This document shows positions 23,911 to 41,638 of a stretch of 64,000 nt of DNA, in pieces (position 1 is the first letter of the stretch; the number at the start of each line of letters is the position of its first letter). The notes beneath the pieces were generated by a model, which did no database searches, was not told where the DNA came from, and worked only from the letters and a program-made list of their open reading frames with translations. Origin of the DNA: Dipetalonema caudispina (lineage: Eukaryota > Nematoda > Chromadorea > Rhabditida > Onchocercidae); NCBI GenBank assembly GCA_013365325.1, contig JABVXV010000023.1, forward strand, positions 310,001-374,000, given 5' to 3'. Made by a program: the position numbers and the translations under genes.

Positions 23911-26553
23911 ATGTGGACTACTGACTGGACTTGGCATCAAATTTTGCTCGCTTCATTGCTCATTTTGGAATTACACTTGAATTCGATAGTAATCGGTGAT
24001 AACGATAGTGACAAGAATCGTTTATCATCCGTCACTGAGAAGTGTACCGCGTTTGCCGAACAGTCAATCAGTAAATGTCTCCAGGCATGTTTCTTTTGTT
24101 TTCCACATCGCGAATTTCATAATGAAATAGTTTCAGCCAAAAAGTAGATTAGCTGTTCGAGAGAAACTCCTTTCCATTTTAAATATAAGCTCGGAAATGA
24201 AAAAACAGTTGCATTTATTTTTCCATAATAATCATTTTTCTTGTAATTTCGACTTTCCTTTAGTGCCGTTTTTAGAAATTACTTAAAGATAAGAACAATG
24301 AATCTAGCAGACACATTTAGAAATCATTTCAAAATGCAATCGCCTTTGATTTGCTGTGGTACTAGAAAAGTTGAGTTAATTTAATAAAACAGATATTGAA
24401 TAGTAAAACACACAATTGGTAAGTGACAGTAAGATCATTTTCTAGATTCCGAAGTTCATCTCGGTACGCAGCTTGACATCTTGTATTTTCATCAATGCAA
24501 CAATAGGAGAAATGTTATTATTATGCTGAATATTGCAGGAAGTATACTTTGTGTTACCACGATAGTACCGACTTTCTATCTTATTTATACTTATTTTATA
24601 ACCTATTTTTCAGCCAGTCCTGGATTATGCAGGAAAACTGCAAGATAGAGGTACAGTACAATTGCCTGTACAAGGAACGAATATTTTTAAAGAACTCTGT
24701 GATGTTTATGCTCACTTCAAGGTATCATCTGTTTCTAATTTCACACTTTTCAAGTCTTCTTTTCTTAGGGCTTATCAAATTTCATAGATTGTTAGTTTCC
24801 GTATAGTGTGATTCCTTCTGGTGTAGGTTCTAAAATTCAAGTATTTTTTTCACTAGCATTTCTGAGAACTTAGCAAAATTTTTACTTTCAAATGAAGCTC
24901 TCATAACTGGCTCAATTAGAACTTAAGTTGTTTTCAAATATTATTTATTTGTTCACATCTGGTTAAAGAATTTTCGCATTTAAACTAAATACGAAGAAAA
25001 AGTGAAAGAATGCAAATTTGAAATGAATTTATGCAAAATCGACGAAATCTAGAGTAGTGTTTTCTTTTTCACTATTTAAATTTAGAATTTTTCTTTGTAA
25101 ATCTTTTAATTTTGCGGCATATGAATGTATCTTGATCTTTCATTCGTCCACATTTTAAAATTCTGTAAGATTTTAACCACTAAGAATAAGCAGTAGATTT
25201 GCTATTGTAGACCAAAATTTTAAATCAATATCGGAAATTATAAAGAAAATTTTTACTTCAAGAAGCTTTCAAATCCCAAATACTCATGGCAGATTATGGA
25301 CTGCGCTGTTAAATTGTTTAAAAATTCTACAAATATTGCAGGAGTGCACTCAAGATATATCTTGTTCAAGTATATCACTCGAAGCGGTTGATGCCAGTTA
25401 CGATTACATGTGTGGTAAAGGGTATAAATTATTTGAAGAATATGCTACGTGTTTTGCTGAGGTAGGTCATTCGCTTTGTATATCTTTAGAGTAAGCGATA
25501 ATTTGAGATTTTAAAAATACTGAATTTTACTTAATGTTGTTTTTATTTTTTCTTGTTCTTTCCATTTAACTCCACTTTTTAATCATTATTCCATTCAGTT
25601 GTACTGATTACTTTTGAGTCTTCAGGATTGTTAGTCTTACAGTTCATATGCTAGTAAATTAGAGTTTAGATTATAAGAGTTAATGTTCATTTAATTCTTA
25701 TCAAGTTGTTTTCAAATCTCCATTACACATAATTTGTATGTAGGTAGAAACAGAAAGCAGTTACGTGGAATGCAAAAATGAAGCAAGTGTGGCGATAACA
25801 GCGGCACAAAAGGCGAAAATCCCGAACGATTACAGCCAGTATTTCGAGGTGCGGTAATCGGATTTTTTAAAATTTAAAAAAGCAAGGTTTTGTGCATAGA
25901 AGTATTTTAATCTTCTCTTTTAGCTTTTATGCGAAATCATGGATCATTATTTGCGATGTTGTCATCCGGTAATCAATACACGTTGCGGACGAGGCGCTTG
26001 GGAATTAGTGCGGACGGTAAGCTCACACGTTATCTCTTCAGACTCAAAATATCGAATACGAAATAGTATTCGACTAATCAATATAGTTTCCTTTGATGTA
26101 TATCAGATTTTCAATGAAACATACCCGAATAACCTTTGGCATATTTACTGTGTTCTATGCATGTGTGTTGGAAAAAGCTGTGAGTTAGGATTACTTATCG
26201 ATAATTACTGGTGGTTCTTTAAGATCTGAAGGCTTGCTTTAAGTTCTGAACATTCAATTCATTCTCCTTTATAGCTATTATTGAGCCGATGATGAATCCT
26301 TAAGTGTTCTGTTTTCCTCGATCATTGTAAAATGAAAATGAATTTTTAGTTACTATCACTTTACTGCTCTTTTCATCTTAATTATATTTCCATCTATGAA
26401 AGAGTAGTGACTTGACTCGGATGTTATCGTAAGGATTTTATCCACTTACTTAATTAATATTACTGGTTATAATTATATATGTATTTACAGGTTACTTTGG
26501 ACAGTTTACGCGTAACTATGCCAGCATGTGATTTGCACAACGCACTTTTGTAA
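23911..26553 (+). CDS. Secreted Cys-rich protein, chondroitin-proteoglycan-4-like domain
   Basis: Six exons (23911-24084, 24614-24721, 25342-25461, 25744-25848, 25924-26016, 26491-26553) all join in phase 0 and give about 220 residues. The N-terminus MWTTDWTWHQILLASLLILE is a signal peptide. The mature part has the spacing FKELCDVYAHFKEC, DYMC, FEEYATCF, YVEC, LLCEIMDHYLRCC, RCGRGAWELV. This resembles the nematode CPG4-type Cys-rich domain found in eggshell or extracellular chondroitin proteoglycans. Assignment rests on the cysteine and aromatic pattern, and the DUF19-type family is the alternative. The ATG follows a TTACAG acceptor by one base, consistent with SL trans-splicing directly to the start. 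The first intron appears to begin with GC (CAG/GCATGT) rather than GT. Its convergent neighbour is also a secreted Cys-rich protein. Confidence 0.75.
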
Positions 26554-27540
26554 CTTGTTTAAATTCATGTGTGGAAAATTTTTCACGAAAAAGGATATCG
26601 ATGTTGAGATATACCCATCCCATTATAGAGCTTTTCAACTGGTCCATTCGGCATGTTTTTTCTCACTTATTTTAGGAAAAATCTTCCTTTCTTTGCAGCA
26701 GGGAATGACACTTTTTAGGATTATAAATCAAGAACCTGTTTTCCATGTTGTAATTATGGGAAAAGAAAAATGTTTCCAGGTTTTGGAAAGGGTTTTGCGG
26801 TTAATATTTAATGTTGTCCAACTTTTTGTTACAAATTTCTTGGAAAAGTTGCTTCCGGTGCATTCTTAACTCTTACTTCCTTTCGAAAATCTGTATACGA
26901 GGACATATACCAGCAAGTTGCCTGAAAAGTTATATTTTAAGAAATTCTGATGACAAGAAATACCCTAATATGGCCTAATATATTTGTTCCATTTTTGAAA
27001 TGATGTCTATCTCTCTGCTTAATATCTTAGTAAAATGCCGAACTTTTGAGAACGTGGGAAGAGAATGCTCAAATTTGTATATATGATCTTAATTATGTTA
27101 TTTTCCATCAAACAATAATTTTGGCAATATCCTTAGTAGTAACTGTTTTAGAAATAACAGTAATTGTAGCTTTGCTTTAGTATTCCAGTATTCTTCAACT
27201 TTTTCGAAATTTTAAATCCGGGCAAAGTAATTCTGAAGTTTTCATGAAGCAGTTCTGCGCTTAAAAATTTAAGGAAATAGATTATGTCATGTCATTCTAA
27301 ATTTTTGAAGTCTTGATGAATCGAAAGTTCCAGATCTTCAGGCATAGGTTGAAAGTAAGTCAGTCCTTTGTTCCAAACACTGTCTTTCTTAGAAGACAAG
27401 GAAAGAGATGGTAAACTAAGCTTGTTAAAGACCTATAATTTGAATTACCTATTCATTTTAGGAAAACCTTCTGTTGAAATAAATAACCGACTACTTTCAG
27501 TTTTCTTATCATAGCTTGATTCATCTTTGTCAACTAATAG
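26554..27540. other. Intergenic between convergent secreted-protein genes
   Basis: This holds the 3' untranslated regions of the two flanking Cys-rich protein genes. The plus-strand frame at 26528-26869 runs off the last exon in another frame and is not supported as coding. Confidence 0.5.
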
Positions 27541-29480
27541 TTAGAAAACCAACCGGATACCGGCTCTTTCAACGCACGAACAGAGATCCTGTATTGCTGC
27601 ACTTTGAACGCCACTGCGGAGAGCGCAACTTTTGACTGTTTGAACCACAGTATTATCGGGTGGTAAATCAAGGCCGCACCTGGAAGCAAATATTGTTAAA
27701 TGGAGATCGAAATTTTAATGCTTTGTGGTCATTTTCGGAAGTTTTATTGGAAGTATCTGAGATTCAGATACTTTAATCCCTTTAAAATAGACTAGAAATT
27801 TGCTATGAGCTAAATAATGGGGTAAATTTCTTTTCCCAAAAATTGGTAGGGAGGAATTCGTTTTCTTATTCTTGTTGTAAACATACTCTGGAGCACAACT
27901 GTCCAGTTTCTTCATCATGCAAGACTGAAAACATCTGAAAAACCGTCGGCCTTGAGCTAACAGATTGGTAACTTGATCTGCTATTCCTGAAAATATCATT
28001 AATAGGAAGATTTTCACTTCCTGCAATTGATATTCTTCCGTTTTAAGAAGAAATCTCATAGTTTTGAATTCCTACTCGAAATAGAATTGGCAGAGTTCAT
28101 TGTTATTGAAGAAGTGAACATAAGTTATGTGAATGACGGATGGATATTTTAATCCTAAGCTTTCATCTCAACTCCGTAAGACACATTTCGTTGAAAAAAA
28201 GCAAGATATAAGAGGTATGTTGCTCCAAGAAAGCCAACGGATACAATCTTATATTCTATATGGTACATGCTGAATTTGAAAATAATGAAGTAAACCACGG
28301 CTACCCATTCTTCGTAGTTGTTTGTTGATCTCATTCACGGCGGCAAGTTCGATACCTTTTGCATATCGTCGTGGTATCATTTTTGGTGGTCCCCGTGCAC
28401 ATCTAAGTAACATATTCATGCAAAGTACAGAGTAGTAAATTTACATGGAATTAAAAGTTGAGGTAAATGAAGGATGGATGGGTGGAAGGAATCAATTATG
28501 GTTTGTCATTTCTTGAAATGCTTTATTGCTTCCAAATGAATGATGTGTTCTATTTTTTTAAACTTGTGTTAACTAAATGCAAGGCAAACGTTGTTAATAT
28601 TCATCAATATGAGTATTTAAGTTCGTTTCAATCATTTAAATCTCAAAAGCATCGAAAAAATTAATTGGAAGTTGTAGGCAGTTAAAAAGATTTGAATTTC
28701 TTCCACTGCTGTCAAATTAGGTATTCAGAAAAAAAGGAACTAACGCATCGGGGAAGGAATCTTGGGAGCACTTTATGGCGCTATCAATAATTGGTCGTTT
28801 TTGCTCGAAGCAGTTACGAATTTGCTGATAGTTACCACCAAGGGAAGAAACAAATTTCTAAAAAGTGAAGTTTGTTCATGAAACGGAGAGAAAGACAAAA
28901 TATATTGAATGCCTGAATAGCATGTATTGACTTCAAATTCAAAATTGAAGTAATTAGTTATGCTTAATTTCAATTAAATCACTAGATCTTAATTCCTTAT
29001 ATATCAACAAATTATAAAAGAATGCTATAGAAGAAGGTAAAATCGACGAACGAAGGTACCGATATTCAGATAATTTCCAAATAAATTTCATCCGATCATC
29101 AATCACACACATTTCATACTTTGGGAATTGGTTAATCTGTTACAAAAAGTTGAAATACTTGAGGGATTTCAATGTAAGTTATTATCTGTTCATTAAGGAA
29201 GTTAAGTGAAATGTCTAGGCGTAATTTAATGTCATTGAAAAGCAATGAAGTGTTTAGTATAATATTTTATTATAATTAAGCATTAAGGAATTGCTAGCTA
29301 AATTACCTGGCATTGGTCAGCACATGGTAAAACGGTTTGGGTGGCAATTGTTTTGCATGGTTCCACTTCAGCACATGTACACTGTCGTATCGTCTGTTGT
29401 CCGTGACTTATTTCTATCCACATTGCAGTTATCAGTAACGTAATAAAACGACGCATCATTTTGTTCACTGATTTCATCAT
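27541..29480 (-). CDS. Secreted Cys-rich nematode protein, function unknown
   Basis: Five exons (29480-29307, about 28861-28746, about 28404-28310, about 27986-27889 and about 27680-27541) join in frame through GTAATT, GTTAGT, GTAGCC and GTATGT donors. The N-terminus MMRRFITLLITAMWIEISHG is a signal peptide. The mature protein starts with closely spaced cysteines (CTCAEVEPC), then CADQC, RNCFEQKRP, KCSQDSFPDAC, RCFQSCMMKKLDSC, a cysteine right after a splice junction (APE-CGLDLPP), KSCALRSG and DLCSCVERAG near the C-terminus, followed by a stop after GIRLVF. The cysteine pattern suggests a disulfide-rich extracellular protein, loosely like other nematode Cys-rich secreted families. I cannot name the family. 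It faces the CPG4-like gene tail to tail. Confidence 0.75.
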
Positions 29481-31891
29481 TTACACAGAGTTCTGAGATT
29501 GACGTAAAAATCTACAATGAATTGTCTGATTTTGGACGAAGCAAAATGTATACTTCTAAAGGATATCATGTTAATTTCAATAATTTTCGTTATTTGAAAT
29601 TAATATTTTAATTCTTTTAACTCAACATTGCATGTCATAAATGGAATTTGTACTCGAATGAATGCTAAACTTAGTTTATTCGTTCAATCCCTCATTTCTA
29701 GAGTAAAATTAAAACCAACTCTCTCAGTGATAGCTCAATTGTTAAACAAAAAAAAAAGAAGAAAAAAAAAGAATTGTAAATATCTGTGAAGCAAAAGAAG
29801 GTCAAGGTCGACAAAAATTTCGAACACTGTTGGTGTAAAATTTTCGTCTTTTGTACTTAAAGTGACATTGGAATGACTATAAGTCAAGCCCTTTATAATG
29901 ACTTGTTTTTCAACATTCAAAAAAAAAAAGCGAAGAGCTAGTTTTGTCAATAATTTTTTCGTTTTTGACGGAACAAAAGTGACAGTAAGAGAAAGTGAAA
30001 AGTTATAAAGTAGTAAATATACAGGTATACTGGGAGAAAAATGATAGGTCGTTCTTCTGAATATTTTTTCAAGGAAATAAGCGAGAAAAAGACATTGAAG
30101 AGAGCGAAAAAAAAAAAAATACCAGCGTTATCATTGTTAATTTATCATACAATTTCCATTAAACCTCAATCATTTAAAGATTATATATGTCGGAAATCTC
30201 TAAAGTTTCTTCCCATCATCCTCTGAATCATTCGGTTTTATCATCTTGAAGCCATTGTAGAAATTTTCTTGATTAAATATTTTGGGAAATTTGATTAAAA
30301 CAGATAACGCAAAGATTGCAAAGTTCCAAATTAGTTTTGCTTATATATGGTTTTATTTCGGGAATGCATAAAATAATAATCACATCATTCTGATGACTAA
30401 CTTTGAATTATGGCAATTTGAAAAATTTGTATTGTTTTTCTCCGGATATCTTTAGATCTCTTGTAATTTTGACACTTCACTGTAATTTGCCTAGATGGTA
30501 AGCACGCCAATTTAAATCAAAAAAGATCTAAAAGTGATTGCTATCTAGAAAGAGTCGTTTTGGAAAATTTTTCATTGTGTTATTGAAGGTGTATCAGTGT
30601 AAAAGCACAAACTGTAAAAGAATGGAATTACGAATATATTGTTATATTTTAATTTTTTTTGAAATTCCAATAATTTAAAGAGAATGAGTGGAAAATTTAT
30701 CTCAAAATAGTTAGTACTAAAAGTAGCCTAAAATTGCAACAAAAAGGGATAATGTAAAAATGATTGGGAAGGATATCCGTCTCAAAATGGCAGGTGATAT
30801 TTAATAGTTTTGATCAAGTTATTTCATATCTGTCGCTTCTTTATGATCAATAAATGAAATATCATTGTTTAAATTAGGAGCAAATAATCGATCTCTTTTG
30901 AACAGTTTGTCTCAATCTTGATCTCATTGCTACTGTAGCACTTTTTTTTTGCATAGATCTGCCTGTTAAAAACTGTTTGCAATAACTAATGAGTAATTGA
31001 TCTTGTTTATATTTCATTTCCCAATTCCAGGATTTTTTTTTATACCACTTTCAAAACAAAAAAAAAAAAAATTTCGAAAAAGCAAATCATGAAAATTTTT
31101 TTTGCCAACTTCATAAAAAATGGTTGAAATTGGTGAACTAAATGCATCAAGAAGGACAAACAGTAAATGTAGAATTTCAATTCGATTGATTTTTTCAATC
31201 GACTGTTTCCTTTCAATCGTTCTTTGTCTCATTGATGTACTTTTCTAAGTATTTCTGAAGTCTCACCATAATTACTCTGCTACTGTTGTGTGATTCAATC
31301 CATTCCATCATTATTCTGTATAGAAGAGAGCAAAAATAATTGGCCAAGTTTGCAGGAGAATCAATTTTCAGTTACACAAATCCATTATGGTGAATAAATT
31401 AGCAACGTTTTGTTGGAAAACTTTCTGCAAGATATTCCATAATTCGCTCAAACTAACAAATAATTCTTCGATCTGCTAGCATTTTATCTCAAATATCATT
31501 ATTTATTGCTTCCTTTGGCATCTTTAAAGGTCGCGTAAAGTTGTTTTTCGGAAAATTTATAGCTTAATCATATTAAATTATAAGTATCACAACAAACTTC
31601 TCATCTTTCTTTTTTTAAGCATCGATCCCATTCGAATCAAAAATCGCATGACCATTCATATTTCATAAGTTCTCTTAAAAGTCATCTAAGGGGGGAAAAA
31701 AACCTGCTGTTGACAATTTCAATCAAAGATCGAAGAATTGCTGGTTTTAAAACCGTCGAATTGTGACGAAGTAAAAATAAATACAATGATTATTGTAATT
31801 CTTTTAAATTGACAAAGAAAGCAAAGAATAACTTGAGGATATACTATTTATCTTATATTGATACATTACTGATCTTTAAGTTTATAATAGT
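29481..31891. other. Intergenic, no supported gene
   Basis: About 2.4 kb between two genes transcribed away from each other, so it should contain both promoters. It is AT-rich with several A or T runs (for example near 29746-29772 and 31050-31072). Small frames on both strands are compositionally simple and not convincing. Confidence 0.5.
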
Positions 31892-34063
31892 ATGACGTTG
31901 GAACCTTTCAAAGAAGTTCTAAAACGTCAGATACCAGTTGATATCGGTAAACCAATACCAATGGTAGGATATGATTTGGATCATCCTAAAAATTGTGGTG
32001 ATCCCTGGATTGGTGCATATTCAAAACATGGCTTTTGGTATAAATTTTCAAATGGCACCAATGACGATTATGAGAAGGTAAAAGTTCTTGAATCTCTAAA
32101 TGTAATTAATTTCTTTACTAAGATTAATCCTGAAAATTAAATTCAATCAATAATGTCACGTTTCGTCACAGAATAATGAAAGATCTTATTTTAAGAGAGG
32201 TTGATTCTTGTTTTTGTTTGCAGATAATTGCTCGAGCATATGATAGTGATTCATATAAGATGGATTATGATTCATTAAAAGTATGGAAAGCTATACCTAC
32301 TTGTTGTTGTCGATTTATTGTCGCTAAAAATCAAAGTGAAGCATTTAATTTCTCTTATTAAGACTTTTTTTTTTTTTTTTTTTTTTTCAATAAAATTCAT
32401 ATTAAATTGACTTCTGCTTCCCTTCGTTCTTTTTTTCTTTGCATTTTCATTTTTTCATTTTTGTTGCTGTTTTTCTATTTTTCTACTCTTTCGTCTTTCG
32501 AGAAGAATGAATGATTAATGAATGTTTTATGCATGATAACATATACTTCTGATTCATTGTAAATAGAAAGAGTTATGTTTGAGTTATTAAACATTACTTG
32601 TTATATGTACTGAAGTAAATGAGAATTTATGAATCAAAGGAAAAGTGGTATGATAAACAAACCAAAGCAAGTTTATGATGTGTTATCTAAATTAACCTAA
32701 ATTTTTTGATATGTTTTGAAATGAAACATAATCTAATATTTGAGAAATTGTTGAGAAAAAAAAAAATGAAATTATGTCATTCGTCTCTTTAATTGTTCTT
32801 AATTGTGTTTCATTCACTTATTTATTTTGCAGGTGATGAACTTCTTGGCAGTATAGCGATTTCTTGCTTTAATGATTTTGCAGTTATTGGTGTATACTAT
32901 GTGACTGAAGAATATCGACATTCGGGTATTGGAAGCAAACTTTTCAATGAAGCATTGAAGAATGTCAATCATAAGCAAACGATCATATTTCATTCAAGTA
33001 ATTTTCTCTTTCTACTTCTTTTCTTTTTTTTTCTCCTTTAATAATTTGCTGAATATTCACACTTCTCATTCAGTGTCACATTTGGCCAGTAAATGTCACC
33101 GGTTTGGTTTCAAGACATCATTCCTGCAAGATTGGAAATTTTTTACATATGAGATCGGCAATCCGTCAGCTTTTCATACACTTCAGGTTCTTTATAATTA
33201 TTCTTATATTTCTATCAAAACTACCTATTACTTGAAGCGAATTACATCAATAAATTTGAACCATTTATGGAAAATTTTCAGGACAAAGAGGTTACAATTA
33301 TTAAATATAATAATCTTTCGGAAGCTGAAATTACAACATTGTTACGATATGATACTAGCGTGACACATCTGAATCGAGATGTATGGCTGAAGGAATGGCT
33401 TCAACGAGAAAATTTCGATACTTATGTCGCTTTCAAAGAGGTATTCTTTGATTTATTTTATCAAAGTTTCGAATTTTTTCTTTATATTTCATTTCCTCAA
33501 ACTTTCGCGAATTTTTTCCAGATAAATAGAGTTTTTTAGAAGCAAGTGATCGGATACGGATGTTCAAGAGAGCTTGCTGGAGGTTATGTATTACCTCTAT
33601 TAGTTGGCCCGCTATATGCCGATAATTTAGAAATTGCTAGTGCTCTACTTCATGCTTCACTGGAGAAATACTATGTAATTTTGATTACTCTTTGCTACAA
33701 TTTTCATGAAAATTCGAAATACTTTGAGAATATTAACTTCTATTTTCTTTTTTCTCGAACAGACAAAAGATAGAACAGAAATAATTACTCGACATATTTG
33801 TTAATATTTCCCTGAAAAAATTTGAAGTTTTTGTTTGTCCTATGATTAATGAATATAGTAATATTAGATGTGATTTTCAGAATCCGGATGATGATTATGA
33901 TTGGGATCCTGATATTTTTGCAATACATAGAAGGAATGTATATTTCATAATATCGGAACGGAATACTCAAATGATAACATTGATGAAGAAATTAAAAGGA
34001 AAAACAGGAACGCTTAGAAAAGATCGATTGCATTATATTGTGGGTACTTTTCATTTTCTATAA
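31892..34063 (+). CDS. GNAT-type acetyltransferase with two tandem domains
   Basis: GNAT enzymes move an acetyl group from acetyl-CoA to an amine; the substrate here is unknown. Exons: 31892-32077, 32224-32335, 32833-32997, 33074-33186, 33282-33440, 33540-33674 and 33881-34063. The N-terminal GNAT domain has the acetyl-CoA-binding motif A in GVYYVTEEYRHSGIGSKLF (R/Q-x-x-G-x-G/A type), followed by a helix and the C-terminal strand around GFKTSF. The second half matches the YitH-type acetyltransferase domain: a TSVTHLNRDVWLKEW segment (D-R-x-x-W-L), then a VIGYGCSRE strand and the LLVGPLYAD motif. Two-domain proteins of this kind (DUF1248 family) are expanded in nematodes. Joining 33674 directly to 33881 is in phase and avoids a frame problem in between. 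The stop at 34061 is provisional because a GTGGGT donor precedes it. Confidence 0.8.
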
Positions 34064-34572
34064 ATCATCGCATTAAAAGATAACAAAAAAAAAAAAAAAA
34101 AATGAAACCAAAAAAAACTTAGCTATTGAAGTTACTTATTAATTATTACACTGAATCGTAGATGAAATAGATGAAAATCTGAAATTGTAGTTCAAAAAAA
34201 GGAAAATTCGTAATTTGGGAAGAGTAGAAAGTTAAATCTATCGATTATTTGCTTTATCGTATGTCTTTCCATTATAAATCATTACGAAAAACGCCCATTC
34301 CAAAAAATTAAAAAGATAAGTAAACATCGGTTACCATATTGTTTCGTTTATTGAATCTCATGATGAAAGTATTGATGATCAGTTATTGGTCATTTGACCT
34401 GAAACTGACCACATATTGCAATGTACGGTAGAACATTCAGAGACTTTTTTAGTTAATCTTTTTCTAAAATACATTTTGCTCATTAGTTTCTCATTTTGCT
34501 AATAATGGCCCTTCTGAAATATTACAATTAACATGTTTTTCATGCATATCAGTGATAATCTCTGTGTAAAAG

Positions 34573-34626
34573 ATTTTTTTTTTCTTCTTGCTTTTCTCTC
34601 TCTCCCTCTCTTTCTTTCTGTCTCCC
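34573..34626 (+). repeat. Polypyrimidine (CT-rich) tract
   Basis: About 54 bases, almost entirely T and C, ending with CTCTCTCTCCCTCTC-type units. Low-complexity sequence with no associated gene. Confidence 0.7.
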
Positions 34627-35608
34627 GAATAAGAGAAGTTTTGTAACGAATGGTCAGTACCAATCAACCTGTTTGACATCATCTGAAATACTTCAAGAAA
34701 ATCCAGTCTATTGACAATCTTAAGTGAATGCTCACGTGACACGTGTTTCATATGTCAGCACGTTAGTGGTATGCTTTCCAGGGCTGTAAAATGTTTATTC
34801 AGCGGAGTAATTAACCATTGTAAATAAATGTTCCGGTCCATTTGATGCTAATCACTTCCTACACTGGGATGACAAATCTTCTCTCTCTCCCTTTTTATTA
34901 AGAGAGAGATGAAGAGGAAACAGGAAAATTAAAAAGTGCTTTTCGCTAATTTTTTTGTTTCTATCAAATATATTTGAAACTTCACTTCGTACGTGAAACG
35001 TGAAACGTTTAGTAAAAAAATTCGTTCACTGAGAAAAATGTTTCTCACTACGATACACACAGTTACTTATAACACTCATAAGTGCAATAGGAACACAACT
35101 TAGATCATCCATTCAAAACCAATGTTTAATAGAAATTCAGAAATTGATGCTTCAAATTCAATAACTTTCAGACGCAAGCCACAGACAACTTGCCGAATGC
35201 TGATTTCAGTAAAATCTTCTCCGTTTCTGATATGCATACGGCCGTCCTATAACACAAGATCAAATTCAGAAGCATTTCTTCGAATCTCTACTTTGATTCC
35301 ATTAAGATTTCTACTTTGATTCCATGTTACTCATCTCGCAATATGAATAAAAAATATGCACGAAGCTAACAACTTCAACACAAATAGATTCTTTTACGAA
35401 TCTATAAGAGCAAAGCTTTTTCTGATGGATACTGAAGAAACTTGCATCCGAATTTCTCACTGATGTGGTTTAATTCATTAGAAGCAGGATAAACGGTAAT
35501 TTTAAATTACGAACAGCTTGAATCATGTAATTATCTATTACCTCAGTGAGATAAATTATGGATTCGCTTCTTCAACAATCAATAATTATTTTCCGAATCA
35601 TGTAATTT

Positions 35609-35631
35609 TGCAATATGACCGAAAACAAAAA
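35609..35631 (+). repeat. 23-bp direct repeat, copy 1
   Basis: Begins TGCAATATGACCGAAAAC and runs through an A-rich end. It is identical to copy 2, which starts 127 bases later. Confidence 0.8.
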
Positions 35632-35735
35632 TCCTGATTTCAGGTTTTGGTAAATTTGGTGGAATTCCACAATGCATTTTACTTTATTTGAAGTAACAAC
35701 CAGACCATGATATTTATAACAAAAAGCAAACGATG

Positions 35736-35758
35736 TGCAATATGACCGAAAACAAAAA
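35736..35758 (+). repeat. 23-bp direct repeat, copy 2
   Basis: Exact second copy of the TGCAATATGACCGAAAAC-type unit. The intervening 104 bases are not themselves repeated. Confidence 0.8.
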
Positions 35759-36253
35759 CAATACACAAAGAAAATGTCACAACCTAGAAATAAATCAATA
35801 TAACTAGAAAGTCAAAACGTAAAGTGCACCGAAAATTTCGCAAAGAGAAGATTATTAACTTCAGAAATCATAAATAATTGGTGTTCTATGTCAAGTATGA
35901 AAGTGAGAGTTTTTTCCAACTACCATTAAACTGCATCTGGTGAATGCGAAGCTAATAACAATGAATCCTTTACTAAACAAAAGTTCAGGCAATCTAAGAT
36001 AACTACGATTAACAAATACCTGATTAAATAAAGATGAAATGAACAACTATTAGTCCAAAGAGTAGACAGGTAAAATGAATAAAAAGCCATGAAATGAGCT
36101 AAGGAAGACAGTCGAACCATGAGAGCGATGAAATATTGCACTGGTGCCGAAATAATGCCGGAATTTTAGTTTTGCATTTGAGGGCCAAGAGATAAAATGG
36201 AAGAAGTGATTAAAAGGAAAAAGCACATCATGGCAATGAATTTCCTTCCTATT

Positions 36254-41638
<5,385 letters not shown>

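Larger units (their letters stand above)
34064..36253. other. Intergenic between convergent genes, with simple tracts
   Basis: No gene is supported. It holds a long pyrimidine tract (about 34573-34626), a CTCTCTC...GAGAGAG inverted pair near 34881-34910, and a 23-bp direct repeat at 35609 and 35736. Short frames on both strands look random. Confidence 0.5.

Noticed and set aside
29735..29950. 71-codon minus-strand frame with Phe-rich ends
   Set aside because: It is bounded by A-runs read as Phe codons and has no splice partner.
33675..33880. Apparent frameshift in the GNAT gene between two open pieces
   Set aside because: Direct splicing from 33674 (GTAATT donor) to 33881 (TTTTCAG acceptor) is in phase, so the interval is a normal intron.
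34881..34912. CTCTCTC/GAGAGAG inverted pair as a possible terminator or hairpin element
   Set aside because: It is simple-sequence and has no adjacent gene end in the right orientation; it is probably chance pairing of repeats.
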